Of a DNA stretch of 64,000 bases, positions 1-15,000 are shown in pieces; position 1 is the first letter of the stretch, and every line of letters starts with the position of its first letter. The DNA is taken from the NCBI GenBank assembly GCA_032173965.1, contig JAVUNC010000006.1, positions 40,519,870 through 40,583,869 of the forward strand, in the 5' to 3' direction. Position numbers and translations under genes: made by a program. The notes under the pieces are model-generated. The model had not been told where the DNA came from. It saw nothing but the letters and a program-made list of their open reading frames with translations, and did not search any database. Source of the stretch: Sitta carolinensis. Its lineage: Eukaryota > Chordata > Aves > Passeriformes > Sittidae.

Positions 1-3000
1 AGTGTGTGGAAGATGAAGGCTAATGGACGTGGAAACATGCCCCTGGTGCCACTGTTAGTAGTGATGAGCTCACAGTAATCTCCCTGAGACATTCTTGGCC
101 AAGAGGGCCAGTGATACATTAGACCTAAACATCTCTGTTGCATGACCAAGCACAGTTTTATCTGCTTGAAATTAATCAATATTCTAAGTCTAATCAGGAT
201 GTTGGCCATTCCAGTTCACCTCCTTTCTGCAATCTCTTCAGGGCTGACTAGTACAACAACAGGCATGTGGGAAATGCCTGGCAGATATAAAGCCACTTTG
301 ATGTCCTACAAGTAAAATTCTCTCTGGCATTGCCTCTTGGTGCAGGCTGGCAGGGTTAGTGATCCCCTCCCACCCACTGAGGCTGAGAGAGCTGTGCTGT
401 GCTTCTGCCTAACTGGGATTCCTTAGACCTGCTGCTGGCTCACACACTTGCCATCCAACATTTGCCATATGAAACAGTGCATTTCATCTGTTATCCATAC
501 ACTTTAATCACCCAAATTCTGATGAATCTGCTTCCCTTCTTCCTGATCTTTGTCTTCAGTATTAGTATGCAATCCTGATGGCCAATTCTGAAAACCATTC
601 ACTGAAGGATGTGACCTAAGACTTCTACATTCAAGTACAAGTATTTGTACTCCTGTACACGTATTATTACTCCTGAAAGCCACAGTACAATACCTATCTG
701 CAGCAAGACAGAGCTTCACCCTGCAGGAGAGAATGGTGGTGATACAACACAAGACTGGCCCTCTGGCCACCTCTGGCTACATGTCACACTGCCCCCTTGG
801 CCACAACTCAGTTCTGCTTTAACCGTTTCCTTCACGAATCCCCAACTCATCTCTAGTCTTACTGTTCTTTAAACAACCAAACATTACTTCCAGTCATTTT
901 CCAGAACTGGGCTGAGAAAAGAAAAATCACATAAGCAGTAGGAGTGAGAGGATGGTAAATTTCCCCCAAGTCACTGAGGGAAAGCAGCTGTGTCTGGGCT
1001 GGTGGCAGTACTAAGGTCTGAGTGGTCACTATCACAGTGGTCAGACAGTGCCACACAGGCTGATGGGCTGATTGATCCCCACATTGCTTGTTTATAAAAA
1101 TAGGACTGATTATATTAGATACCGGGGCTGGAAAATGCTGTGCAAGAGCTTGTCTCTGACAGTGCCACATCCTTAAGTTAAATAATCTTTATGGTGGACA
1201 GTTGTGGAATAACCTCTTCAAAAAGGAATTTCCTGCTTATCTTTGTCAGTTAGATATTAGCCTAAACTTTGAAATATATATGTTTCCTTAAAAAGTTACA
1301 GTTCTAATTCACATCCCTTCCCCATGAATCTTCTGTAAACTGACGTTGTGTTCCTTGCAGTTCTTGCTCATTTGGAAGGAGTTTCATCTTTTTAGCAACT
1401 TTCTTTATCTGCCTTATTTTCCCCAGCAGGGGTGATTAGAAGCCTACAGAGTATTCCAGCTGGAGTTGTATTCCAGCTGAAGTTCTATCCCAGACTCACT
1501 ATTGTCTGAAGTAGTTTCCATTCTACAGCAAAGCCACCCCTGCATGGCTCCCAGAGGCAGACTGCTCTGAGCCTTCAGGGCCCATAGTTTCTGCTCTGCA
1601 GTATTTCAGCAGTGCCAGCGCAAATCACCTTGTGACCACTTAGCCTCATCAAGAAGTTCCTGTGAAAGACAGTGCTCCTAGCTTTTTGAAAATCCATGCC
1701 CTGCTGTTGTTTCCTTCAGCAGGAAATGTTCCATGATTTCTAGCAGCTCCAGGAGTATGATTTTCCTTAGCAGAGAAAGTGAACCATAATTTTCTCACTG
1801 CAACGTAGCCAATCAGGTAGATGGGGGCCTGCAGGTCCATAATGAGCATCCAGCAATTTACCTGGGATGGAAATAAGACCTAAGTCTGCAATTCCTTAGC
1901 TCTGTGTGCCCTCCCCTATTGCTGCACACAGCTGCCATTCTCTAGCACTCTGCTCCTCAGGTGCTGGTGCCCATCCTGAGGACTGTTGTTTTTTAAGACA
2001 CCAGACTTGCTTTTAGGAGTTCTCACTGCCTTCTCTGTAACAACTGGGAGGCAGTTATTAGGGGGATTTGTCTCTTTTTCTTTTAGGTGTAGGAATTACT
2101 TAGCTTCTCTGCAATGTCTTAAGCTTCCTTAGCTACTCTACTTTCTTCCCTGTTCCCAAAACACATCAGTCCTCTCCCAGGCTTCCTACTTTCAACAGGC
2201 TGGATGAAGGTCCTATAATTTGTACTGGGTCTTTGTGCTTTGCATTCTCTCCCTACCCACCAGATTCACATATAACATATTCCCTACTGCAGCCTATGCA
2301 CCTACTGGCTTATTTAGGCTTAAATGTTCATTTTCGGAAGGATCTCTCATGCCTTGTGTCCTAGAGGGGTTTGGGGCAGGGAGAGGTGGGGGCTCCTTGC
2401 TTTCCTCTGTGCTTTCCTCTGTATATCTTTGTCTATGACAATAGTATTATTAATAAAAGAACCAATGGAAAAGATCTCCTGATATTGATCCAAAACTCTT
2501 TCTCTCCTCAGTGCCACCTATCCTCCTTCCGTATTTCATTTCTCCACCATCTATTCTTTACCCTACTCCCCTGAACACTTTGCTTTCTCACTTTTCTGGC
2601 TTTCTACAACACCCCCCCTCCCTGTAGTCCCTCCTTCTTTCACTGCCTCTGTTCTTCCCTCCCTCTCCTTGGCTCAGTATTCAAAATCCCTGCCCATAGC
2701 GACGAAAAGAAAAACAACAACACAACACTCCAGCCTGAGGAGGCCAGAGCACGGGATTCCTTCCGAGAAAACTCAGAAACCAGGGAAAGGAGGGAAAGCA
2801 AACAGTGAGACCAGGAAGAAATCTGAAGAAAGCATGGATATTTCAAGGGGGAGGGATGAGCTGGTATCTCAGGGAAACTTGGTGGGGTTTGAGACAAACA
2901 CTCAGACACGATCACAGGTCCAACCCAAATACAGAAGAGCAAGTTCTGCTTTCTGGGGAAAGGAGCTGGATCAGGAAGCCCAGTTCACACAGAGAGAGCC

Positions 3001-6000
3001 CCAGCATACAGCTATGCAAAGGACAGAGATAACTGTACAGATGGGAGAAAACAGAAATCAGTCACTTGCTCTAGGAAGTGGATGAGCTAATGCCCAGGGG
3101 ACAAGCAGGAGAAATCCCTGCAGTGGAAGTAAAAGGGCTGACTTCCTCAGGGATTTTGGGGAATTCTTCCTACCAAAGGCAGACCGTGGGCCTGGGGCTG
3201 AAGGGTTAATACCCCACAGGAGGGCCTTGGGGAATCCACTGTAAATAGGTGTGGTTTTCTCTGAAACTCCAAGAGGCATTTTCTTTCTGTACCAGTCTGG
3301 ACAGGTGAGAAATCGGAAGAAGTTGGAGCCTGTGCTTCCCACTAACACAAAGCAGGGCTGTTAGTACAGGTCTCACTGTTTGTTTGCACACTCCAGCCTG
3401 GCTGCTTAACTCTGTAGTACCCAGTGCCAGGAATCTCTGGCAGTCAGCACGGTGGTCCCGCGGGTACAAGCACCTGCCTGTTAATGGAAAGCCACAGATT
3501 AATGGAGCAGCACAAGGAGCCTTAGTCAGTTACTCATTGCAGAAAGGATAAGCTCAGTGATAAGCCAAAGAGCCAGATATGGTATGTGAACGAAAGGAAC
3601 AGAAGCAACTCTCTTCCCTTCTCCTCCTCCAGTATCTCACAGGCCTGCACCCATACCCCCAGGCTGCACTTGGCCCTCCTTCCTGGCCTCATCACTCATG
3701 ACTGCCCACCCAGGGCCCAGCCTTGCCCTCCCCAAGCCACATCTCTACACTGAACTAGAGCAATTTTGTTTCTTTCCATAATCCAACCTCCTTTCTTGAC
3801 CTGGCTCTGCGGCCTGCCTGCTGCTAGGCAAGAACCAGTTTTCAATCTCTTTGCTCCATTTTCCATTTTTAATGAAGAATATGTGAACCTGGAGGATAAT
3901 TTTCCCTTTTTCAAATGAATTTTAAACACAGCTGTCTCCCAGAAAGGTAGAACTAAAAGAGACATTGAATCCCTAAATCCAGCCATAAGCACTAAGAGTG
4001 TTACTTATATAATTCCCTTCATAAACTAACCAGGTTCAATCTTGAAACCAATTGGAATTTTGCTCTCCCTGTTCTCACTAGAAAGCTGCCCAAGGATCTT
4101 ACTATTTGGAAAGGAAAAAATACTCTGTTAATCTCCAGCCTAAATTTGCTCAGGAAAGGAAAGACAGCACTCATGCAGCAAGTCCTGGGTAGGACATAAG
4201 CCTCAGACAGAATTCAAACAAATCAGATTAAATCACAAAGAATAGCACCGAGGAATGAAATCAGAATTGTTTGCAAAGCAATTAATCTTGAGCTTGGAAG
4301 TGATTCCCTCAGCCATTTCAGATCCTGAAGGCTCCTCAGCCCTGTAGAGTCCACACATCTCTGCCATTCTCCAAGTGCATATTAGGGCCGTGACACCACT
4401 GTGTCTCTGGACCACCAGCTCTTTTGAAAACTGCTTCCAAGCAAAGGCATTTGCATGAAGACCTAGCCTCCACACAATTCCCTGAGTCCTGAGCTGCCAA
4501 ACTGCAGCTTCAGTCCAGGCAAGCTGCAGGAAAGGAGAATGCTGGTGTCTACAGAGAGTACAAGGTGTATATTGTCCAAAGTTCAACATATAAAACAGTA
4601 AAATGAGGTTGCAGAGGGTTGAAAGCTTAAGGATAGATACTACAAAGCCCTGGGAAACAGAAACTGCAGGTATTGAACTTTCCTTCTGCCCCTGATCCTA
4701 GACACCACTGAAGTAAGCAAGAAGGTTGGGGTTTTTTTTTTGTTTTTTGGTCAAGTTCCACTTGCAGGAAGCCAAAATAGTGATGCTAGATGCAAAGGCA
4801 TGTCATACCCCAGCAGAAGCATGGCTCCCCAGCTTGCATGGGTAGATACAGCCCGGCCACAGATACTTGCACTGAATCATAGATTCCTGTCATCCAACCA
4901 TGGATGAGGATAATGGGAAACACAACAGAGGAGCTGGGGCAGCCATCTGCTTCCCTCGCAGGATTGTGCTGTGAAACCGTAGGCTCTGTTTGGGATAAAC
5001 CAGCACTTATTTCCAAGGCAACAAATTGCAGTATTATAAACAACAGAGAACCAGGAGATGTCTGCAGGTTGGAAGCTGAGAGACAGAATATCCTTCATGA
5101 AGGCATAGGTGGACCAATGAGGCAGGAGTCTGAGCTCTTGCCCTTGGTGCTGTTTTTGCCAGTGACCATTTGAAATCTCTTCCTTGCTGCTCCCAAGTAC
5201 AAGGCACCCTGACCACATAGTACAGCTGGATATTCTCAGAGCCACAGAGGGGCTAGGTTGCCTTCCAGCTTTGTGGGTATATTTATCTACAACCTGACTG
5301 AAGGAGCAGCCATAAAAAACCAGAGATGCAGAGCATCCTGCTGGTGCCCCAGGTCTAGAGCTGTAAGTGACAGCAGAGGCATCACTGGGGCAAAACCCAT
5401 GAATTCTGCTGCACCTCCATGTGACAAGTGCTCAGACCGAAGCAGGGGAGCATAAAGCTGGCTCTGATGGTCTGACACAAAGAAAATAGAGCTGGACAAC
5501 TATAGGCTAAGGCCCAAAGAAGCACAAGATAAACATAAGCAAAATATGTTATTTGCCATGGTTTGTAGGATTGTCCCCTCTCCCATGTGGTAATCCTTCT
5601 GGAGCACAGCTCCCTGACTTACATAGAAAACTAAGTGCACTTGAACCTGGAGGAGACCAAGATGGAGAAAGCTGGAGAAATAGAAATGCAGCAGAAAGAT
5701 AAGCCTTCTTTAAGGAAGGAATGAGGCTGAGCAGGAGGAACAGGAGTAACAGACATAAGCGACACCGATTTAGGTAAGCCATTGAGTGCTAAGAGATAAA
5801 GCCCCACAGAAGAGCACACACAGTTCAGGAGAAAAGAGAAAAAAAGGAAAAGAGCTGACATATCTATTTATGATGAAATATGTTCTCTGTGGGACAGATG
5901 GACCAACTAAACACACTTAAGTTAAAATCATTGGGCTAAAAGTGGGGTGTAATGAAGAGAGGGGATACTAGCGGGTAAAGACAGAAGCCAGTTCAAGAGG

Positions 6001-9000
6001 AAATAGGAGTGAGATTTCAATAGCTGATGGCAGAAGCTGTAGTCACAGCATGTATGAGCTGCAGGACTCCTGACATCTTAGATATCTATTTAAAATGCAG
6101 ACTTGGGATCTGAAAGACCTGAGTAAATCCATGTCTGTACATTCAGCTGCAGAATGAGGGTGCCTTAAATGCCAAAGAGCTTGAGGACTGGTGTGTATCT
6201 CTCCCACTGCATCACTGCTGCAGTTCCCAAGATGTTCAGCCTGTGTCCTTCCAGCAGTCCTGAGACTCTCAGTCATCGTGTACAGCACAGGCACTCTTAT
6301 GGTGGAGCCAGGTGAATTCTGTGCCTACGTGGCAGAAAGCAAACCACAGAGCCAAGGAAAGCACTCTGTGCAGAGGACAGGATGAGCAGGAACAGCGGGT
6401 AGGGGAAGCTGCCCCGGGACCTACAGGTGAGAAGAGGTTCATGCACATGCATGGACACAGGAAGAAACACAGGAAGCATCAGAATGATGTTAATGAGTTA
6501 CAGGAGAGATCCCAAGACAGAATCAGCATGGTGCAGACAAAAGATCCCATAGTGAGTTGTCAGTGGGGCAAAATACAACTCCTTGGTGAGTTTGAGAGTG
6601 GATCAAGGGGCAGAGAGAGAAGAAGAATGGCATCCCTAGAGATTCTTCAGCAATCTGCATGCTCTGGAATTAATGGGCTGCCAGTAGGGACTGTGTGAGC
6701 CAGCACTGTTGTACAAACTGGACTGGACTTTCCAGGAACCAAGGAAAACCACAAACTGCCTTTGTGATGTGGACAAAATGTGTGAAGCAGACAAATGGCT
6801 TGGCTCATTCCAACTGAGACCCATCAATCAGTTCCCCAAAGGCTGGGGCAAATATAGCCCATGTAAGACTAGATTCTCCACTGCCACCAGTACCTAGGAA
6901 GAGTGAAACTAATTTTAGCCTATGGTGGCAAGAAGGATTCACTGGCTCCTTACACGTTTTTCCCCTGAGTAACACTACATTCATTTTAAAGTGGGAAATG
7001 TTTCTGCTCTTTCTTTCCCTGCTCAATTCTTCCAGACAAACCTTTTCCTCTGTGCACTCTATGACTCTATCAGGGCTTCCTATTAACAGAAGCTGTGAAA
7101 AAGGAAGTCTTCTTGTTGTACACAGCCAGCCCTGTGTCACTGCTGGTTGGATTCATGTGTCACCAGTAGCTCTGAGGAAATCCAGCCTGGGTTGTGGCTA
7201 GTGGCTACACAGTTATATAATATGACACATGGCACAGAGACAATATATAGCTTGCCTTCAGGTGTGTTAGGGGTTAAGTCCACCAAGAAAGTGCTTCTGC
7301 TGCTTAAACCAAGTTTTCTCTTTTTCTTCTCTCTCCCCTTTTCTGTTTTGGTTTGTTTTGTTTTGTTTCGTTGAGGAGTTAGTGAAAAGGGAAAATAAAA
7401 AAAAAAAAACAGAACTGCTATTTGTTTTGCCCCTGCAGGAGCCATGAAGGGAGCTCTGCAGAGTGGACAGTACAGTCACTGTGGCATCGCAGCAGTGAGG
7501 GAGCTGAACCGGGAGCTGGGAGGTGAAGGTCCCTGTTTAACAGCTTTCCGTTTGTTTACCAAAAAAATATTGTTCCATCATAAAAACTCCCAAAATAGTT
7601 CACGTCTTGACAGACTGACTGGCAGCTACCCAGCTCTGCAGGATACTGCTAAATGAAAGGAAATAAAAAATAATAATCTGGTGCCCATGTCCCAGTGCTT
7701 GCAGCCTGGGAATCTGCAGAGTCTCAGGGCTCAGCTGTCCCAGTAGGTGCAGGGCAGGGTAGAGAGTCCTCTGGTCGAGAAGCTGGATTTATTGATGGCA
7801 CCAGCTTTTCCATGGGTGTTGGGCAGGCTGATAAGGAAGACAGCATTCACCTTTCAATGAATTATCAACTTCTGCTTTATTTTTATAGCAAAAGTTTTTT
7901 TCTCTCCACCCAGATCTGTAAAGCTTTACCTTCACCAGACAGCAACTCTAAGGCTTTCAATTCCTAGGAGTTATCAGTGGCTTCTTTGGGGAATTTTTTT
8001 CATACAGGCAACCTACAGTTGCTGCAGATTGTGGTGGTCTTATAAATGGAAAGCATCAAACAGCACATGACAGCCAAGTCAAAGACAGTCATCATCTGTA
8101 GGAAGAGCAAAAGGCCACTGTGAAGTCCTGCAGCCTGCCACAGTGACCAAAGACTGTGCACACTGTGACTCACAGTGCAGAGAAGCAACAAACCCAGATT
8201 AGGTCATGCAGAATTAGCAGCCTCTGTGGAAGGAACCTATCCTCACCAAATTGCAGATGTCTCCCCAGCTGCAGAGTTAACTTCTCAATGGCCATTATGG
8301 CACCCAGGGCAAGTCTGTTTTAGGGAGGAAATTTGCACTCCAGAGCATTCCCAGTATTGGCCTCATGAGACTCTCCATTCATTCCTTAGACATTTTAATA
8401 TCTAGCCTTTAAATCAGTCCAGGCTGTAGCAGAAGACTTGGAGGAGGGTGGAGGGATGACCATTCCCTAAGTGCTTGCCCTCATGAGTGGTGTGCAAAGC
8501 CAGGCTGGTTGTGCTGGCTGTGGTGGTTCCTCTTCTTGTGACAGGATCAGTTTGGCCTCCAACTGTGCAACATTGCTGAGCAGTGCCACACCAGTTCAGG
8601 AGCCAGATGTGAGAGCCCTTTCAGCACAGGTGAGCTCAAGGCCTCCTTGCTTCAGATACCTCTATCACAAAAAAGAGCTGGACCTGGTGGGACAATTGGT
8701 CAGCTCTCAGCCAGGCCCACAAGCCAGAAAAAAGTGACAGGTGACATTGCTAATGGATTTTACACAGCTCTGAGATTCCTTTCACACTGCACACGGTGTG
8801 GATGCTGCCAGCTGGGACTCCCTTTATCTGTCACACCTGAGAGAAAAGCTGACCACCAAATTTTGCACTGGAGGTATGTTGCCACTGCAGGCTGGCTCTG
8901 TCCCATAACTGGCCACTCCTCTTGATCCACTTACTGAGCTCTGGGTTCTGAGTAAGCCACGTGGCTTCTTATGATGGAAAACAGACCTGAGAGCATTAGG

Positions 9001-12000
9001 TATTACTTCCATCATTTCAGCCTCAAGGACACAGGGAGTTGAACCCTTCACAACACAAAAAAAGAAGAGAGCCTTTAGCTGAGGAAGGGCCATAGTGGAA
9101 GAGGAGGTATGGTTTGCACATCAGGGCATGTTGGAAGCATCCTTAGAAAGAATGGTTTGTAGCCATTTCATAAGATCCTGGGGAAGCAGGGAGCCTCCAT
9201 CAGGTGGATCTCCACTGATCTGGGTAGCTCTCCAAGCAAGCATGCTGTGTCCAGCTGCCAGGCTGGCCACCACACCCAAGCCAGCACCCACTCTTCAGCC
9301 TTCCCCTCTGCATTCAGCTCCCCCAAGCTCCACAAGGCAGTTTAACAAGTATCTGGTAGGATCATGCTGGGGGACTGTTCATGGATGAAGGTGGCAGGAC
9401 TAAGGGGAGTGGAAGTGTCTCTGAAATGATACAGCCTATTTTGGGGCAACTGTGGACAACTGCCTGCTGATCTGGCTGTTGAGATGCCTGATTCTTAGAG
9501 TTTATTTTCCCTTTGTGCTTGCTTTTCTATGGACTGTGAGAAGACTCCTTGTGTACTCCAACAAACGTGCTTCTGGGTAAAAAAGATCTTCCACCAGCAG
9601 CCCATTTTCTTGTCTTCTTTTCCCCATGTTTGCCCATGCCTCACATTTGCACATTCAAGTCAGGTGGCCCTGGTCAGACATTTTTGTGCTACAAGGCTGC
9701 TGTAAGGCAGGGCTGGAAACTCCTCTCCTTCAGCCCTCACACAGCTTGTTGTGGACAGAGATTGACCCCCATGGGGAGCATTCAGACCCTGTAAAACACC
9801 TGCCACAGCTGTGCTCCCAGGCTCTGAGTCACCCATTTCCTCTTCCACTTGTGGGGCAGGTGATGCACCAGGAGTGGCGCAGTTCTCCCAGCACCTCCTC
9901 AGTCATAATTTTCCTCTTGTTTTATGATTATTGTTTAGGACATAATCATCAGCAGACCAAGTGTAAGGGCACAGGTGAAGGTAAGGGGGCAGGTGAATGG
10001 CATTCCCCCTTCACATTTTAACACTCCAGGGCTGGCACTATAAACCATGCTAAACAAAACCAAGGATTTAAGTTTGGAAAGAAAATTAAATGCTGCCATC
10101 TCACTCTTGGGTTACCAAAGCAGATCAAAGGCTCATCAGTCACCAAAACCGAAAGCCCCTAAACTCTGGCCTTAACCCCATCTGTTTGTGTGGTCTATTA
10201 GTAGGAGATCGTTGCTAGTCTGTTTCCAAGAAACTAGCTGTGGAGAAACCCGGGGCTTGGCTCTGTAGTCTGGGTGTCTGGGGCTCACTTGGGTGCATAG
10301 ACCAAGTTGCTCTCCCCATTTACAATTCTGCCCGCTCTGTAGGCGGGGCTCCCTCTGCCTAGAATCTTGGCCATTTCAGAGGAGATGGTTCTCACATATT
10401 ACTGGATGTATTTGTCCACTTAAGACCCCACTCCAGCCCTTGGCTCATCTCATAGAACAGCCCCCAATCAAAAGGTGCATTTGCCTTTCTGCAGTCTTTG
10501 CTGGGAGATCCTTCCACTCCAAATAGTGCGCTAATGAATCAAGTTGGTGGGAGCAGGTCTCTGGGATCCCACTGCCAGCAAATAAAGCACAAACTGATCA
10601 CTGCTGTACCAGACTTCTTCTTCAAAAGAAAAAAACTCAGAGAAAGGGCCAGGAATTGACCTTATCTCTGCTCTGAAGTATTAAGTGAACAAAAATGTAA
10701 ATACAGGCTTTGCGGCTCAAGGAAGTCAACAGAACTCCCAGATGCACCCTTGTCAGCCTCAGACACCTACCAAGTCCCACCCTGCTCATCGCTGGCTCAT
10801 GCATTTGGTTGCTATCAGAGAAATCTAGCTCTTTATCAGGACTCATTTTACATTATTTATGATCATTACATAGCAAGTAATCAGATTCATTATTATTGCT
10901 GTTTCCATCTTGCCAGATATGGGACTCCCACCCCCTCCCTGTGGAGACACAGTTCACTTCTAGGAAGTACTTTCCTGATGCTAAGTCTAAATTTTTCCCT
11001 TTTGCTAACGCAATTCCCATCTCCTCACAGATGTTTGGAGACAGCAATGCTTCCCCCACCTATGTCATCTTTTGGCTAAACTGGTTAACATTATGTTCAA
11101 TCTATCTCCCCTGTCTGTCAACACCTCCAATTGCCCCCAGATCAGATCACAATATTTGGTAAACTGGTCAAGAGAGATCCTCACTCCCTTCCTCAAGAGG
11201 AAAATCACACTGACCTTTCTTACAACTGTAACGTACCACAGACCCCCTGCCTGACTTGCTCCCCACTGCTATCCTTTGGGCTGCACTCCAAAAATTAGTG
11301 AAAGTTATTAGAAAATCGATTCCATCTCTTATCTTTCTATTCCCATAAGGGTAGGACCTTGCTTGCAACAAGTTTCTGCTCACAAGTACAAACAAATTAT
11401 CATGGTCCTTTTTCAGCCAGTTGGCAGGTCAGTCCATGCTGGAATCTATGAGTCCAGGACATGAAGTTTTGTGAAAGCTACAGCTGTTACCTGCTTTGCC
11501 CCTTTCTCAAATTGCCCTAGACTTCGTCTCTCTTGCATGCAGGAGGGTGGGAGCTCCACACTGATCTCATCCATCACAGATGGCAGAAGGAAGGCCAGCC
11601 CATGCACTAGGGAAGGGGGGAAGCAAGGCTCTATGCATTGGCAATGAGCAGCTGGATACAAGAGAAAGCTCCCCCAGCAAAGCAGATTAACGGGCCTTAT
11701 TTTCTCTTGTTCTCGGTATGACACACCAGCACAGTCAGTCTATAAGTCTTATTGCACTAATTTCTTCTTAGTTTAGCTCTTCTTAGTCTTTTGGTTGAGA
11801 AAAATCACAGAGATAACCACCTAGTTCACACAGTCACTGGTTGACATCACTCTTCATGCTCCTTGTGCCATGTGGAGTACTGCTCACTTAATTCACATTA
11901 ACTGGCTCCAGCTTTGGGCTTCTACTTCCCACTCTCCCAAGGATCTTGTGACAGTGGGTGGACCGTGATAAAAAAGCAGAGCTGAGGGCAACTAAGCAAG

Positions 12001-15000
12001 CAGGCATGGTATCACTCCCCACTTCCAGGAAAGAGATGCTTTGTTAAGCAGCAGGCTACAAGCCCCAGTGATCAAGGAATGTCAAGCAGGTCTCCATTAC
12101 AGGATTTGGAAGGGGCTCTGATGAGGGCTGGTGTTCATGTTGGGTTGCTGTGGGGTATGGAGAACTGCAGAGACAGAGGAACCACAAAGGAGAATTAGCA
12201 GGGGAGAGCTCCTGCAGAACTAAATATCTCTTTTTTGCACGATCTGTGGCAGTACTAAAAGCACAGTTGCTTGTTTATCTCCCCTGGAAGTGGATGAAGC
12301 AAAACTGAAGGATGGTATGCAGAGTTCAGTGTCCTCACAGGGAGCTTGTGCAGAAGAGCTACTGCTCTCATACTCTTTGCCCTCAACACTCACTGCTACA
12401 TGTGGTAGGGAGATTGCAACAGCAAAGAGAAGAAAAATTAAGGGAAAGAACCATCCCTTTTGATGCCCGACGGTGAGAGAAAGCCATTTCCAAACAGACC
12501 AATGGGCATAGGAAGAGACAGTATTAATTCCTCTCCATTAAAGATCTGGAAAAGCCTTGTGAACATTTCCTTTTCTGCATTATTAACAGTTCTGCAGGGT
12601 GATATCATCGGGGCCTTTTCCAAACACAGAGCGTCTCAGACATTACAACACCAGGTTTTGGCTGCTGATACATATGACCAGCTACACCCACCCCAGCCCC
12701 CTCCCTGCAACACCCCCTGAGAGACCAGTGAACCCCCACTGCCAGACTCACCAGACCTCTGTTCAGTATCTTAGCAGTCACAAGCCTCCAAGATCTCATC
12801 CCTGGACACTGTACCTATACCTATGCAAATGCCCTCAAAAGCCACTCAGCTAAAAATGGACTCTAATTGCTCCAAAGAGCCTAATATTCTATGTCCCACT
12901 GTTTTTAAAACCAAGAAATCAAGTAGCTCATGATGCCAGTCACCAGGATGCTGACAGGTAGGTTTGGAAGTAGGAAGAGGAAGGAGGAGAGCAGGTGCCT
13001 CTGAAGAATATCTCCAGCCAAGCCAGGGTCAATGCAAAGGTTCGTTTCCCCAGTGCTGCAGAGCAAGTCCTGGGCAAATTATCAGCTCCCAATTGAAAAC
13101 CTGCTCTTGGCAAAGCTGCTTGCAAGCTGGCAGAAGGAGAGCAGCTCTTTCTAGTCCCCAGAAGTTATGTGCTCACATTCTGCACTCCAGAACCTCTGCT
13201 GTGCATCTCTTGATAGTTGCAGCTCTCCTCTAGGTATGGTGGGGCTCACATTCAAGCTAGCTCTACAACAGCATAAAGAGGAAATGTCTCCACTGACATT
13301 AATGAAATTAGCCCAGAGTATCAAAATAGGCCAAGTGAGAGCAGAATCTGGATATGGTGGAGATTTGCAGCCACAGAGCAGCCTACCAGCACAACAGACA
13401 AAAACAATGTGTCAGCGAAGAGGTTTTAGTTTCAATTTGTCCAGGGATCACAAAACAAGCAGCAGTCATTTTAAAAAAATGCCTGAGCTGGGTTCCTCAA
13501 AATAGTGGAAGTTTCGTTTAGTGCTTACCCCAAGCAGTGCGTTAGCAACGCACTCAGGGTGCCTTCTGTAGAGAGAAAAAGTGCCAAAGGCAGAAGAAAA
13601 ATAAATAAACCAAATGCCTGGGCTGTTCCACTGGCCAGCACAGATGTTAGATTTGCTGTTAATAATGCCAATGGTTTGACCCGCTTCCCTGGCTGCAGTC
13701 ATAGCCAGGAAGGTGTGAGGAGCCCCAGAGCTGCAGACAGCATGCGCTTGAAGTGTCCCCAGTGGGCATGCATGACAGCCTGGCAGCTCTGCCCTACAGA
13801 TGTGTTCTGTCAGTGTAAAACATCCCAGGGCTGTCAGCCTGCTCCCAGCAGCCTCATCTACTCCCCCTTATGCTTAAGGATCACAGAATTGCAAGGGTTC
13901 TTCTGTTTACTGTAAGGACATGTTGCCTGGATCTTTTTTGGATGGAAACTCTCTGCTACATTGCTCTCTAGCAACCTTAGTCAAGGTTCCCTAGAGTTTT
14001 TTCCAGCCCACCAGACAGTTTAGTTGCTCCAAAACAAGACTGGGTTAGTTCAAATCCAGTATTTGATCCAATGGCTCAGCTACATTCCTGCTAGGATATT
14101 GCCCTCAGTCAGTATCACCACGCTGCCTATTTAGCAAGCAGTCCACGGATGAGAAAGACAAGTGCATGCCAGAAGTTACTGGGCTCACCAAAGCAAACTA
14201 ACCACAAAGGTCCTGAGCTGGCAGCCTTTCACCAGGAACACTTCAGCTCCTAAGGCTCTGCTCTTCCATCACTCTGGCAGCTTTCTGCTGCTATTGTTTC
14301 CCCTCTCTTCAGAGATTTATTTTAGTACTGACAGGGACACTGCAAGGACCTTTCTTTCCTTTCTCCATTCTAAGGCACTTCCTTTTCTCTCTCTCCCACC
14401 CTCTGTGTAGATGAGAGGGCCCATTTCCCTGCAGTGATTAATTCTTTTTGGCCCTTACAACTTAGAAGAGATTTCTGTTACTGCTGATTTTGTCCTTCTC
14501 TGATTCAACATGCACCTTGCATCATATAAAATAGCTCCAAGCACTTCCCATTGGGAATATGGGTTAAAATCCAACCTGAGTCCTCACAGCAGATAGTCAG
14601 AGAAGAACATAGTGGGTAGGGGAGGAAGGAAAACACATGGATGCCAGTGCACAACACTGGCAAAAGCACCACTTCTCTACTTTGAAAGGAATGTCGACCA
14701 CTGGGGAATGGAGGAGGAAGAGAGACTGCAATGGCTGAGAGCTGCACTCTTTGCCCCACAGTAAGCTCAGCCTGTTTAGCATCTTGAACACTAGAAGAAA
14801 GTGTCTTTATTCCTCTGTAATTCCAGGGAGTAAACATGGAGCACTCAAAAAGTCTTTAATCCCCTGAAGAAAGGAAGAACGGGAACCACAGCCAGATGCC
14901 ATTACCAGGCAACCTCTGATTAGAAATGAAACACTGTTTTGTAGAGTGTGGCTGATCAACCCGTGCACACGGTACATTCCCTGTCTCCATTGGATTCTGC

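Noticed and set aside
8161..8177. CACTGTG-ACT-CACAGTG inverted repeat containing TGACTCA
   Set aside because: Seven-base arms are common by chance and there is no supporting context.
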